Shown here: in pieces, positions 30,345 through 40,205 of the stretch
How positions within the stretch are numbered: the first letter of the stretch is position 1
How the letters are laid out: every line of letters begins with the position of its first letter
NCBI GenBank assembly: GCA_021809425.1
Contig: JAKBAA010000027.1
Span: 1-40,774, forward strand
From: Actinomycetes bacterium
GTDB taxonomy: Bacteria; Actinomycetota; Acidimicrobiia; Acidimicrobiales; Bog-793
Reading direction: 5' to 3'
Length of the DNA: 40,774 bases
Program-made: the position numbers and the translations under genes
The notes under the pieces: generated by a model
The model's database searches: none
What the model was told of the DNA's origin: nothing
What the model saw: only the letters and a program-made list of their open reading frames with translations

Positions 30345-32402
30345 TCATCGGAGGAACGCCGCAGCGACGCCGGCATCGACCGGCAGGAGCAAGCCGGTCG
30401 TACGACCAAGCTCCCCCGACGTAAGGACGAAGATCGCGGCCGCGACGTGCTCCGGGAGCACCTCGAGCTTGAGCAGCGTACGGGAGGCATAGAACTCTCC
30501 CAGCTTCTCCTCCGGCACGCCATAGACCGCAGCCCGCTCGGCACCCCAACCGCCGGCGAAGATCCCTGAGCCCCGCACCACCCCGTCCGGGTTGACGCCG
30601 TTCACGCGTATCCCGTCCTCGCCGAGCTCGGCCGCGAGCAGGCGCACCTGGTGCGCCTGGTCGGCCTTCGCCGCGCCGTAGGCGACGTTGTTCGGGCCGG
30701 CGAAGACGGCGTTCTTGCTCACCACATAGACGATGTCGCCCCCCATCTCCTGCCGGCGCATGGCCCTCGCCGCCTCGCGCGCCACGAGGAACGCGCCCTC
30801 CGCCATCACGGCGTGCTGGCGCCGCCAGTCCTCGACAGAGGTGTCGAGGAGGCTCTTCGAGATGGACAGCCCGGCATTGTTGACCACGAGGTCGATCCCG
30901 CCGAAGGCGAGGATCGCGGCGCGCACGGCCTCGCCGACCTCGTCCTCGACGGTCACGTCCAGCTTGCAGGCGGCCACCTGATCGGGACCTCCGATCTCGT
31001 TCGCCACCGCGTCGGCGCGCGCCCGGTCCAGGTCGGCGACGACGACGCAGGCACCCTCGTCGGCGAGGCGCCGGGCCGTGGCCGCGCCGATGCCGGAACC
31101 CCCACCGGTGACGAGGGCGATCCGGGTCGACAAGGGGCGCGGCGGCGGCATACGGCGCAGCTTCTGCTCCTCGAGCTCCCAGTACTCGATCCGGAATTTC
31201 TCCGACTCGGGGATCGGCTCGTAGCTCGAGAGCGCCTCGGCGCCGCGCATGACGTTGATCGCGTTGACGTAGAACTCCCCGGCGACCCGAGCCGTCTGCT
31301 TGTCCCGACCGAAGCTGAACATCCCGACGCCCGGCACGAGGACCACCGCGGGATCGGCGCCGCGCATCGCCGGCGCGCCAGGGCTGGCGTGACGCTCGTA
31401 GTAGGCGCGGTAGTCCGCCCGGTACGCCTCGTGGAGCTCGCCGAGGCGGGAGACCACCTCCTCGAGGGTGGCACGAGCGGGCAGGTCCATCACGAGCGGC
31501 CGCACCTTGGTCCTGAGGAAGTGGTCCGGACAGGACGTCCCCTTGGCCGCCAGCATCGGGTGGCGCTCCCGACCGAGGAAGTCCAGCACGACGTCGCTCT
31601 CCGTGAAGTGACCAACCTGCCGGCTGTCCGTGCTGGCGAGGCCACGGATCACCGGGAAAAGGGAGGCCGCTCGCGCCTTCCGCTCCTCGGCGGGAAGAGG
31701 CGACCAATCCGGGACCGGCGCGCCGAACGGCTCGGGCCGGCCGTGCGCGTCGATGAAGGCTTGGGCCTCGCTGATGATCTCGAGCGACCTCGCCTCGCAC
31801 TCGGCGCTCGTGGCGCCCCAGGCGGTGACGCCGTGACCGCCAAGGACCACCCCGAACGCCTCCGGATGATCCGAGGCGACCCGGGCAAGGTCGAGGCCCA
31901 GCTGGAAGCCGGGGCGCCGCCAGGGCACCCAGACGACCCGCCCACCGAAGCACGCCCTCGTCAGCGCCTCCCCGTCGGCAGCCGTGGCGAGGCTGATGCC
32001 GGCGTCCGGATGGAGGTGGTCCACATGGGCATAGCGCACGAGACCGTGCATCGCCGTATCGATGGAAGGCGCTGCACCGCCCTTGCCGAACAGGCAGAAG
32101 TCGAACGCCCCGACCATCTCGTCCTCGCGCTCCGGTCCCGGGTACACCTCGGCGAGCGCGCGGAGCCGGTCGACACGCAGCGCGGCCAGGCCCGCCGCCT
32201 CCAGCGTGGCGAGGTCCCCTCCGGAGCCCTTCACGTAGAGCAGCTCCGTCGGCTGGCGGGTGACAGGATCCTCCACCAGCACCTTGCACGACGTGTTCCC
32301 CCCGGCGTAGTTCGTGTTCCTCCGGTCGGAACCGAGCCGGTGCGAACGCTCCAGCAGCTCGGCGATCGCCCGCCGCGAGGCGTCTCGGGTGTCCTTCGCC
32401 AC
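30345..32402 (-). CDS. rhaEW: Bifunctional rhamnulose-1-phosphate aldolase / lactaldehyde dehydrogenase
   Basis: A 685-residue fusion. Residues about 1-400 are a class II aldolase/adducin-type domain with metal-site histidines in AHVDHLHPDAG (H126, H129, H131) and GGHGVTAWG (H190). Residues about 425-685 are an SDR domain with TGGGSGIG (432-439), NNAG (508-511), S562, Y575 and K579. It splits rhamnulose-1-phosphate into DHAP and L-lactaldehyde and oxidises the latter to lactate, as shown for the Bacillus RhaEW (YuxG) type. The GTG at 32402 begins 2 bp after the isomerase stop. It is one of the clearest markers of the rhamnose pathway here. Confidence 0.92.
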   Translation of the reverse strand: MAKDTRDASRRAIAELLERSHRLGSDRRNTNYAGGNTSCKVLVEDPVTRQPTELLYVKGSGGDLATLEAAGLAALRVDRLRALAEVYPGPEREDEMVGAFDFCLFGKGGAAPSIDTAMHGLVRYAHVDHLHPDAGISLATAADGEALTRACFGGRVVWVPWRRPGFQLGLDLARVASDHPEAFGVVLGGHGVTAWGATSAECEARSLEIISEAQAFIDAHGRPEPFGAPVPDWSPLPAEERKARAASLFPVIRGLASTDSRQVGHFTESDVVLDFLGRERHPMLAAKGTSCPDHFLRTKVRPLVMDLPARATLEEVVSRLGELHEAYRADYRAYYERHASPGAPAMRGADPAVVLVPGVGMFSFGRDKQTARVAGEFYVNAINVMRGAEALSSYEPIPESEKFRIEYWELEEQKLRRMPPPRPLSTRIALVTGGGSGIGAATARRLADEGACVVVADLDRARADAVANEIGGPDQVAACKLDVTVEDEVGEAVRAAILAFGGIDLVVNNAGLSISKSLLDTSVEDWRRQHAVMAEGAFLVAREAARAMRRQEMGGDIVYVVSKNAVFAGPNNVAYGAAKADQAHQVRLLAAELGEDGIRVNGVNPDGVVRGSGIFAGGWGAERAAVYGVPEEKLGEFYASRTLLKLEVLPEHVAAAIFVLTSGELGRTTGLLLPVDAGVAAAFLR

Positions 32403-32404
32403 CG

Positions 32405-33571
32405 TTACGCCCCCCAGCCGGCAGCCTGCCCGCCCGCACGCGCGGCGACGATGTGCTCGGCATAGCCGGAGCGCGCGTAGGCCGCGAGCGGATCCGGGTC
32501 CAGCCCCATCTCCTCGCGCACCTCGACGAGCAGCGGGCGGACGTCGGTGCTGAACGCGTCCACGAGCACCCCGTGCGCTCCGAGGACGTCGCCCTCTTCC
32601 TGCGCGGCACGCAACGCCGCACGATCGACGAGGAGCGCCTTCGCGGTCGCCTCCTGGACGTTCATGACCGACCGGATCTCGGCCGGGATCTTTGGCTCGA
32701 TGTTATGGCACTGGTCCAGCATGAAGGCAACGTCGGCACCCGGATCGAGCGCACCCGCCGCGACGATCTCGTTGACGATGCGAAAGAGCTGGAACGGGTC
32801 CGACGCACCGACCATCAGGTCGTCGTCCGCGTAGAAGCGACTGTTGAAGTGGAACCCGCCGAGGCGCCCGACACGAAGCAAGCCGGCCACGATGAACTCG
32901 ATGTTCGTGCCGGGGGCGTGGTGCCCGGTGTCGACGAGCACGAACGCCTTCTCCCCGAGGGCCAGGCAGTGGACGAGGGAGGTGCCCCAGTCGGGGACGT
33001 CCATCGTGTAGAACCCGGGCTCGAAGAGCTTGTACTCGAGCAGGAGGCGAATGCCGTCGCTCAGCGCCTCGTACGTCTCGCGCAGGGCCTCGGCGAGGCG
33101 ATCTTGCCGGGCACGCATGTCGTCCTGGCCGGCATAGTTCGTCCCGTCGGCAAACCACAGGCTTATCGCCGGCGATCCCGTCACCGAGGCGATGTCGATG
33201 CACTCGCGCAGGTGATCGGTGGCCTTGCGCCTGACCTTACGGTCCGGGTGGCAGACGCTACCGAGCCGGTACTCCGGCTCCTGGAAGACGTTCGGGTTGA
33301 TGGCACCGATCGCCAGCCCGAGATCCGCCGCGTGCTTGGCAAGGTGCCCGTAGTCCTCGACACGATCCCAAGGGATATGCAACGCGACCGTCGGTGTCAC
33401 GCCCGTGAAGCGGTGGACCTGGGCTGCGTCCTCGATCTTCTCGTACGGGTTGCGCGCTACCCCCGGCTGGGGAAAGACCTTGAACCGAGTCCCGGAGCTG
33501 CCGAAGGCCCATGACGGCGTCTCGATCACCTGCTTGCGCAGCGTGGCCTTGACGTCCTTCCTATCGATCAT
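32405..33571 (-). CDS. rhaI: L-rhamnose isomerase (Streptomyces/Gram-positive subtype)
   Basis: A 388-residue TIM-barrel isomerase converting L-rhamnose to L-rhamnulose. Wording such as VIETPSWAFGSSGTRF, SLWFADGTNYAGQDD, LVDTGHHAPGTNIE and GFHFNSRFYADDDLMVG matches the RhaI subtype found in Streptomyces, and the length is right for it. The acidic and His residues in EYKLFEP, DTGHH and FHFN are the expected metal and substrate ligands. The ATG at 33571 has GAGGAAGG about 10 nt upstream. It lies between the mutarotase and the aldolase/dehydrogenase, so imported rhamnose is isomerised, phosphorylated and cleaved by one operon. Confidence 0.93.
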   Translation of the reverse strand: MIDRKDVKATLRKQVIETPSWAFGSSGTRFKVFPQPGVARNPYEKIEDAAQVHRFTGVTPTVALHIPWDRVEDYGHLAKHAADLGLAIGAINPNVFQEPEYRLGSVCHPDRKVRRKATDHLRECIDIASVTGSPAISLWFADGTNYAGQDDMRARQDRLAEALRETYEALSDGIRLLLEYKLFEPGFYTMDVPDWGTSLVHCLALGEKAFVLVDTGHHAPGTNIEFIVAGLLRVGRLGGFHFNSRFYADDDLMVGASDPFQLFRIVNEIVAAGALDPGADVAFMLDQCHNIEPKIPAEIRSVMNVQEATAKALLVDRAALRAAQEEGDVLGAHGVLVDAFSTDVRPLLVEVREEMGLDPDPLAAYARSGYAEHIVAARAGGQAAGWGA

Positions 33572-33627
33572 CGCTTCGTGCCTTCCTCTTCGTACCGCGC
33601 GCAGGAGACCCGGCTGCACCCGCGACG

Positions 33628-33942
33628 TCAATCAAGGTGGAATATCTCTGGAAGCGGCAGCATCTGCCCATCTGCGTGCTCCCCTCCTTCGAAGAGCTCG
33701 GCCATCTCCGTCTGCCAGCGTTCGTTGACCGTTCGTGCTGCCATCTCCCGGCGGGCAGCCTCGAAATCCTCGCACTCGAGATAGCCCGTGAGCAGGCCGG
33801 ACTCGTCGAGGAAGAGCGAGTAATTCCGCCACCCTGCCTCGCGCAGCGCCTCACGCATCTCCGGCCACACGTCACGATGACGGGCGCGGTACTCCTCGAG
33901 CCGGTCAGGCCTGACGCGGAGATGGAAACAGATCCGTTGCAT
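33628..33942 (-). CDS. rhaM: L-rhamnose mutarotase
   Basis: A 104-residue protein with the full RhaM/RhaU length and pattern: RICFHLRVRPDRLEEYRARH near the N-terminus, the VWPEMREALREAGWRNYSLFLD core with likely catalytic His (ARHRDVW) and Tyr/Trp residues, and ending MLPLPEIFHLD. It interconverts alpha and beta anomers of L-rhamnose before isomerisation. The ATG at 33942 follows the strong hairpin after rhaS. Longer frames upstream are noise. Confidence 0.95.
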   Translation of the reverse strand: MQRICFHLRVRPDRLEEYRARHRDVWPEMREALREAGWRNYSLFLDESGLLTGYLECEDFEAARREMAARTVNERWQTEMAELFEGGEHADGQMLPLPEIFHLD

Positions 33943-33969
33943 TCGCCACGCTCTCTGGCTGACCGGCAC

Positions 33970-34000
33970 GGGAGCCGGCCCGCTGGACGGGCCGGCTCCC
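33970..34000 (-). terminator. Perfect 13-bp stem-loop after rhaS
   Basis: GGGAGCCGGCCCG (33970-33982) and CGGGCCGGCTCCC (33988-34000) pair perfectly around a 5-nt loop in the 70-bp gap between the rhamnose-binding-protein stop and the mutarotase start. There is no U-run. It probably works as a partial terminator or 3' stabiliser that keeps binding-protein mRNA abundant. Confidence 0.75.
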
Positions 34001-34012
34001 GCAGCCGGCACA

Positions 34013-35062
34013 TCAGAAGTTGAACTTGTTGATGTTCGCCTTGGTGAACACGAAGGGGGCGCCGAGAAGGATCTCGTGGCCCGGCAGCACCTTGTACCTC
34101 CCCAGCCGTCCGGCGACGAAGCTCTGTCCGGGGGCGTTGGTGATCGCATGCGACGCCAGCTCCACGGCAGCATAGGCAGCCAGGTAGCCGAGATCGGCAG
34201 GATTCCACAGGGCGAAGGCCTGTACCGTGCCATCCTGCACGTACTTCTTCATCTCATCCGGCGTCCCGAGCCCCGTCAGCTGGATCTTCCCGCGGTACTT
34301 CGCCGTGTCGAGCACGGCTGCGGCTGCGGCGATCCCCACGGTGGTCGGCGAGATGATGCCCTTGAGGTTCGGGTACTTGGAGAGCAGGCCCTGGGTGACC
34401 GTCGTCGAGGTCGCCGTGTCGTCGTTGCCGTACACCACCGACACGAGCTTCATCTTCGGATAGCTCTTCAGCTCCTGCTTCATGTAGGCGATCCAGGTGT
34501 TCTGGTTGGTGTCGCTCGCCGAGGCCGACACGATGGCGATCTGACCCTGGCCGTGGAGCTCCTTCGCGAGGATCTGGACCTCGATGTCACCGATACCCTG
34601 CGCCGTCGCCTGGTTCACGAACAGTGTCCGGCAGGTCGGAGCGTCCGAGTCGTAGGTCACCACGACGATGCCCGATGCCATCGCACGCTTGAGCGTCGGG
34701 CACAGCGCCGTCGGGTCGGTGGCCGAGATGACGAGCGCGTTCGCGCCCTTGCTGATGTCGGCCTGGATGACCGGTAGCTGTGATGCCGGGGTGTCGGTCG
34801 TGCCGCTCGTCTCGGCACCAGACTCGCCGAGCGCCTTGAGCGCTGAGAGCGCGCCCCCGGTCTTCACGCTGTCGGCGGTCGTGAAGTAGGAGTTGCCCAG
34901 GTTCTTGGGCACGACGAACACCTTCAGGCCCTTCTTGAGCGCATGTGGCCTTCCTACGCTGCGAGCCGCGGCAGAGGCGACTCCCGAGGCTCCCGCGCCC
35001 GCCAGAAGTGTTGCGGCAAGGACGCTCCCGATGAGCACCTTCTTCGTTCTCTGCAAGTACAT
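34013..35062 (-). CDS. rhaS: Rhamnose ABC transporter substrate-binding protein
   Basis: A 349-residue sugar-binding protein of the RbsB/LsrB-like class. The Sec signal is RTKKVLIGSVLAATLLAGAGASGVASA, with probable cleavage after ASA near residue 31 and no lipobox Cys. The mature domain has VFVVPKNLGNSYFTTADSVK, VISATDPTALCPTLKRAM and the late AFALWNPADLGYLAAYAA typical of rhamnose- and autoinducer-2-type binding proteins. It lies between two permease/ATPase genes and the mutarotase, so L-rhamnose is the likely ligand. The ATG at 35062 has a GAGGGGGG tract upstream. Confidence 0.88.
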   Translation of the reverse strand: MYLQRTKKVLIGSVLAATLLAGAGASGVASAAARSVGRPHALKKGLKVFVVPKNLGNSYFTTADSVKTGGALSALKALGESGAETSGTTDTPASQLPVIQADISKGANALVISATDPTALCPTLKRAMASGIVVVTYDSDAPTCRTLFVNQATAQGIGDIEVQILAKELHGQGQIAIVSASASDTNQNTWIAYMKQELKSYPKMKLVSVVYGNDDTATSTTVTQGLLSKYPNLKGIISPTTVGIAAAAAVLDTAKYRGKIQLTGLGTPDEMKKYVQDGTVQAFALWNPADLGYLAAYAAVELASHAITNAPGQSFVAGRLGRYKVLPGHEILLGAPFVFTKANINKFNF

Positions 35063-35133
35063 GGGACGAGCCCCCCTCAATTGTCGAACCTTCTCTTCGA
35101 TCTGCAAGCTGTGCCTCTCGTCTGGCCTGTGCC

Positions 35134-35144
35134 GACCTCCTTTT
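35134..35144 (-). other. Orphan Shine-Dalgarno-like sequence between rhaQ and rhaS
   Basis: AAAAGGAGGTC on the minus strand is an almost ideal ribosome-binding sequence, but no ATG or GTG follows within 15 nt; the rhaS ATG is about 70 nt away. It could be a ribosome standby site, a relic of a lost gene, or chance. Confidence 0.3.
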
Positions 35145-35148
35145 CCTC

Positions 35149-36265
<1,117 letters not shown>

Positions 36266-36276
<11 letters not shown>

Positions 36277-37321
36277 GCTGTTGGTAGCTCCTCTTGCGAA
36301 GCGCGCTCGTCAGGCGAAGGGCGATGGCGCGATCAAGGGAGATCGCGACCAGCAGCAGAAGGCCGTAGATCGCCTGCTCCCAGAACGACGAGATGCCGAG
36401 CACGTAGAGCGCCTGGCTGATCGTGGCGATCAGCAGGGCCCCGACTGCCGCGCCAACGGCCGAGCCGCTACCGCCGAAGATGGCGACGCCGCCGACCACG
36501 CAGGCGGCGACCACCTGCAGCTCGTAGTTGGTCCCTGCCGTCGAGTCGATCGTGCCGTAGTAGGCAGCCCACATGACACCGGAGAGACCTGCGATGGCGC
36601 CGCTGAAGGCGAAGGCCCCGAACACGCGTCGCCCGATGGCGATCCCGGCGAGCCGGGCAGCGTCGGGATTCGAGCCGATGGCGTAGAGCTCACGCCCCGA
36701 GCGGAAGTTGCGAAGGAAGTAGGCGCCGGCGGCGATCACGACGACGGACCCGATCGTGATCACGGGAATTCCGGCGATGGTCGACGTGCCCAGGCTCAGG
36801 AACGAGTCGGGCAGCGAGTTCGCCACGACCTCCCTCCCCCCCACGATCACGGTGTCGACGCCGCGGATGATGTAGAGCGTTGCGATGGTCACGACCAGGC
36901 TCGGGACGCGTCCGAGGGCCGTGACGGCCCCGTTCACCATGCCGCAGACGAGGCCGATGGCGAGACCCAGGGCGAAGACGAGCGGGATGGGGGTGCCGGG
37001 ATGGTCGGCAAGGTACGCCGACGACAGGTAGGCCGAGAGGCCCAGGATCGAGCCCACGGACAGGTCGACGTTTCGGCTCACGATGACCACGGTCTGTCCC
37101 AGCGCCAGGAACCCGAAGATGGTCGCGTTGAGCAAGGTGAACTTGATGTTCGAGCTGTTGAGAAAGCGCGGCTGGATCGCCGTCGTCGCGATCACGAACA
37201 GGGCGAGCACGGCGACGATCCCGTGCTCGCGAAACCGGTAGGCCAGGTCGACGAGGTGGCGTGCGGACCCGGGTGCGGCGCCGGCCTGGAGCGACGGCTC
37301 GGACTGCACGAGGGTGCTCAC
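36266..37321 (-). CDS. rhaP: Rhamnose ABC transporter permease
   Basis: A 351-residue RbsC-type permease. Conserved segments are LALGQTVVIVSRNVDLSVGS, GRVPSLVVTIATLYIIRG, GSNPDAARLAGIAIGRRVFG (EAA-like) and VVGGVAIFGGSGSAVG. The GTG start at 37321 overlaps the ATPase stop (GTGA), and its end overlaps the next permease. The order ATPase, permease, permease, binding protein, mutarotase resembles the RhaTPQ-RhaS-RhaU set of rhizobial rhamnose loci, which supports the rhaP/rhaQ naming; which of the two is P or Q is by position only. Confidence 0.88.
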
Positions 37322-38856
37322 GAGCCACTCGCCGCGAGCTGGCCGGTCGCCGCCGCCATGACGGTCTCCTCGTCGGCCTCGGCGCTGGGGAGCGACTTGA
37401 CGAGCCGCCCCTCCCGCATCACGAGGATGCGGTCGGCGATCCGTAGGACCTCCGGTAGCTCGGACGAGATCATCAGGACCGCGACGCCTTCGTCCGCCAG
37501 CTCGAGAAGGAGGCGGTGCACCTCGTTCTTCGTCGCGATGTCGATGCCTCGTGTCGGCTCGTCGACGATCAGCAACCGGGGCTTGCGGGCAAGCCACTTC
37601 GCCAGGACGACCTTCTGCTGGTTCCCCCCCGAGAGCGTCGAGACGGGATGCCCGATCCGGCTGTACTTCACCTGGAGCCGGGCGCTCCAGTCCGTTGCGA
37701 AGCGCCGCTCCGCCGCGCGCCGGACGAAGCCAAATCGGCGGAGCTCGCCGAGCGAGGCAAGGGCGATGTTGGTGCTCGTCGCCATCTCGATCACCAGGCC
37801 CTGCTGCCGGCGATCTTCCGGGACGTAGCCGATCCCCGCCGCCATCGCCGCCGGCGGCGACCCGCGCCGTAGCCGAGCCCCCTCGACGACGACCGAGCCG
37901 GCATCGTATCGATCGACGCCGAAGATTGCCCTTGCGACCTCGCTCCGTCCGGCACCGACGAGACCCGCGAGCGCCACGATCTCCCCGCTGCGCACCTCGA
38001 AGGAGACATCGACGAACACCCCTTCACGCGTCATCCGCTCGACGGAGAGCACAGGCGACCCGGGTCTTGGCCGCTCCCCTTCGTCCCGCTGCACGAGCGA
38101 ACGGCCGACCATCGCCCGCACGATGTCGTCGGGCGTCATCGTCCCTGCCGGCTCGGTGAGCACGTGCCGACCGTCCCGCATCGCCGTCACCCGCTGGCAG
38201 ATGGCCAGGATCTCCTCGATCCGGTGCGAGATGAACAAGATGGCAGTGCCCCGCTGCCTCAGCGTCTCGATCACGGCGAACAGGCGGTCCGCCTCGAAGG
38301 CCGAGAGCGCCGCGGTCGGCTCGTCCATGACGATCACCCGGGCGTCGAGCGAGAGCGCCTTCGTGATCTCGACGACCTGCTGGTCGGCGATCGAGAGGCC
38401 GCGCGCGATCCGGCCGGGATCGAGCCGCACGCCCAGCTCTCCCAGCAGCTCCTCCACCTTCTTGACCATCGCACGCATATCGATCCGGCGACCGCTGCGC
38501 AACGGCTGGCGGCCCATGAAGACGTTCTCGGCGACCGTAAGATCGGCGAAGAGCACCGGCTCCTGGTAGATCACCGCAATCCCGGCGTCGCGGGCGGCCG
38601 CCGGGCTCGGCAGGGTCACGTCCTTCCCCGCCAGCACGAGGCGGCCCGAGTCCGGCTGATGCACGCCCGCGAGCATCTTGACGAGGGTCGACTTCCCGGC
38701 GCCGTTCTCCCCCACGAGGCCGTGGACCTCACCGGGCCACAGCTCGATCGACCCGTCGACCAGCGCCTGCACGGCGCCGAAGGCCTTCGTGGCGTGCTCG
38801 AGGCGCAGCACAGGCGACGAATCGGCCGGGGCGACGCCCCGCAGGGCACTTTGCAC
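37318..38856 (-). CDS. rhaT: Rhamnose ABC transporter ATP-binding protein (two NBDs)
   Basis: A 512-residue RbsA-type tandem ATPase. NBD1 has Walker A GENGAGKST, signature LSIADQQVVEI and Walker B VIVMDEPTAAL. NBD2 has the family's modified Walker A GLVGAGRSEV, LSGGNQQKVVLAKW and LLIVDEPTRGID. It powers uptake of rhamnose through the two permeases. The GTG at 38856 is preferred: GGGAGG lies 9 nt upstream, and longer frames would run through the operator at 38878-38897. It is the first gene of the rhamnose operon. Confidence 0.9.
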   Translation of the reverse strand: MQSALRGVAPADSSPVLRLEHATKAFGAVQALVDGSIELWPGEVHGLVGENGAGKSTLVKMLAGVHQPDSGRLVLAGKDVTLPSPAAARDAGIAVIYQEPVLFADLTVAENVFMGRQPLRSGRRIDMRAMVKKVEELLGELGVRLDPGRIARGLSIADQQVVEITKALSLDARVIVMDEPTAALSAFEADRLFAVIETLRQRGTAILFISHRIEEILAICQRVTAMRDGRHVLTEPAGTMTPDDIVRAMVGRSLVQRDEGERPRPGSPVLSVERMTREGVFVDVSFEVRSGEIVALAGLVGAGRSEVARAIFGVDRYDAGSVVVEGARLRRGSPPAAMAAGIGYVPEDRRQQGLVIEMATSTNIALASLGELRRFGFVRRAAERRFATDWSARLQVKYSRIGHPVSTLSGGNQQKVVLAKWLARKPRLLIVDEPTRGIDIATKNEVHRLLLELADEGVAVLMISSELPEVLRIADRILVMREGRLVKSLPSAEADEETVMAAATGQLAASGS

Positions 38857-38877
38857 GCCGCTTGCCCTCCCCCATGC

Positions 38878-38897
38878 CGATTGAACCGTTTCAATCG
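38878..38897. promoter_or_regulatory. LacI-family operator of the rhamnose operon
   Basis: CGATTGAA-CCGT-TTCAATCG is a 20-bp inverted repeat with perfect 8-bp arms and the central CG typical of LacI-family sites. It lies between the divergent lacI and rhaT genes and immediately downstream of the predicted rhaT transcription start. Confidence 0.85.
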
Positions 38898-38909
38898 AAC
38901 CTCTGGAGC

Positions 38910-38938
38910 ACGATAGGATCACGCTCGTGCGCTGTCAA
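38910..38938 (-). promoter_or_regulatory. Promoter of the rhamnose operon
   Basis: On the minus strand, TTGACA (38933-38938) and TATCGT (38910-38915) are separated by 17 bp, close to the housekeeping consensus. Transcription would start near 38903, placing the LacI operator at about +6 to +25, where a bound repressor blocks initiation or elongation. Confidence 0.75.
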
Positions 38939-38952
38939 GGGAGCTGCATCGC

Positions 38953-40065
38953 ATGAGGACCGACGGGGTGGAACCGGCGCCCCCCACCGCCGGGATCGTG
39001 CAGCGGCCTGTCCGAGACGCCGGGCGGCCCGCCGTTCAGCGGGTCACGATCCGCGACGTCGCATCGCTTGCCGGCGTGTCCGTCGCCACCGTGTCGAACG
39101 CGCTGAACCGGCCGTCGATCGTGGCCCCCGACACGCTGGAGCGGGTGCAGGAGGCGATCGCGCGAACCGGCTTCGTCCGCTCGACGGCGGCCGGCCAGCT
39201 CCGTGGAGGCAAGAGCAGGACGGTCGGCGTCGTCGTGCTCGACCTGGCGAACCCCTTCTTCACCGACATGGTCCGCGGCGCGGAGGATGTCCTCCGCAAG
39301 CACGGGTACATGTTGATGGTCTGCTCGAGCGACGAGTCGACCGAGCAGGAGCTCCACTACCTTCGGCTCCTCGAGGAGCACCGCGTCGACGGCTTGCTGA
39401 TCACCCCGGCGGGGCACGAGCTGCGGGAGATTGCCAAGCTCGCCGCATACGGCGTGCCGACCGTCCTCCTCGACCGGGACGCCAACGACGAGGCGCTCTG
39501 CTCGGTGACCGTGGACGACATCCGAGGTGGACAGCTTGCGGCGCACCATCTCCTCGAGCTCGGGCATGCCGACATCGCCTTCGTCAACGGGCCGGCCACC
39601 ATCCGCCAGTGCGCCGACCGACGGGAAGGCGCGATGACGGCCGTGCGCGCCAAGGGGAGGCGACCACGGCGCGACGTCGTCTTTCGAGAGATCGAGGTGC
39701 CGGCGCTCACGGCCGACCACGGCGAGCGAGCTGTCGGCGCGCTGCTTGCGCTCGAGCCACGACCGACTGCAGTGATCTGCGCGAACGATCTCCTCGCGCT
39801 CGGCGTCCTCAAGGGTCTCGCGAGCGCACGACTCGCGCCGCCGGAGGATCTCGCCGTCGTCGGGTACGACGACGTGACCTTCGCCTCCATGCTGTCACCC
39901 GCGCTCACCTCGGTCCGGCAACCCAAGTACGAGCTCGGCGCCACTGCGGCGCGCCTTCTCGTCGAGGAGGCGACGGGCGGGGCACACGAGCACCGCTCGA
40001 TCCGCTTCGAGCCGGAGCTCGTCGTCAGGGCGTCCAGTCGCGCCCCGCGGGCGATCCGACCCTGA
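38953..40065 (+). CDS. LacI-family transcriptional regulator (rhamnose operon)
   Basis: A 370-residue LacI-family repressor. The helix-turn-helix with hinge covers residues about 31-85 (VTIRDVASLAGVSVATVSNALNRP). The periplasmic-binding-protein-like effector domain follows (VGVVVLDLANPFFTDMVRGAED, GLLITPAG, VPTVLLDRD, DIAFVNGP, AVICANDLLALGVLKGL, VGYDDVTFA). It is divergent from rhaT and the 20-bp operator sits between them, so it probably represses the rhamnose genes until rhamnose or rhamnulose binds, and also itself. The ATG at 38953 gives a 28-residue N-terminal extension; a GTG at 38998 would shorten it. The 140-bp gap after it has only a weak 5-bp hairpin. Confidence 0.9.
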   Translation: MRTDGVEPAPPTAGIVQRPVRDAGRPAVQRVTIRDVASLAGVSVATVSNALNRPSIVAPDTLERVQEAIARTGFVRSTAAGQLRGGKSRTVGVVVLDLANPFFTDMVRGAEDVLRKHGYMLMVCSSDESTEQELHYLRLLEEHRVDGLLITPAGHELREIAKLAAYGVPTVLLDRDANDEALCSVTVDDIRGGQLAAHHLLELGHADIAFVNGPATIRQCADRREGAMTAVRAKGRRPRRDVVFREIEVPALTADHGERAVGALLALEPRPTAVICANDLLALGVLKGLASARLAPPEDLAVVGYDDVTFASMLSPALTSVRQPKYELGATAARLLVEEATGGAHEHRSIRFEPELVVRASSRAPRAIRP

Positions 40066-40169
40066 TCGCTGCGCGCAAGGCAGGGCGAGCCACTCGCACG
40101 TCGTGGTGGAGGTGAGCGGACAGCGTACGAACCGCTATCTCTTCGTCCAACCTCCGAGCACCACTCGCG

Positions 40170-40198
40170 CTGGCACGGGGTACGGCTCGTAGTAGACT
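40170..40198 (+). promoter_or_regulatory. Promoter of the toxin-antitoxin pair
   Basis: CTGGCA (40170-40175, 4 of 6 to consensus) and TAGACT (40193-40198) are separated by 17 bp. The GTG start lies 7 nt after the -10 and has no ribosome site, consistent with a leaderless transcript. Confidence 0.5.
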
Positions 40199-40205
40199 TG
40201 TTTAC

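Noticed and set aside
40066..40205. A terminator after lacI (GCGAG/CTCGC at 40085-40097)
   Set aside because: A 5-bp stem with a 3-nt loop and no T-run is too weak to call.
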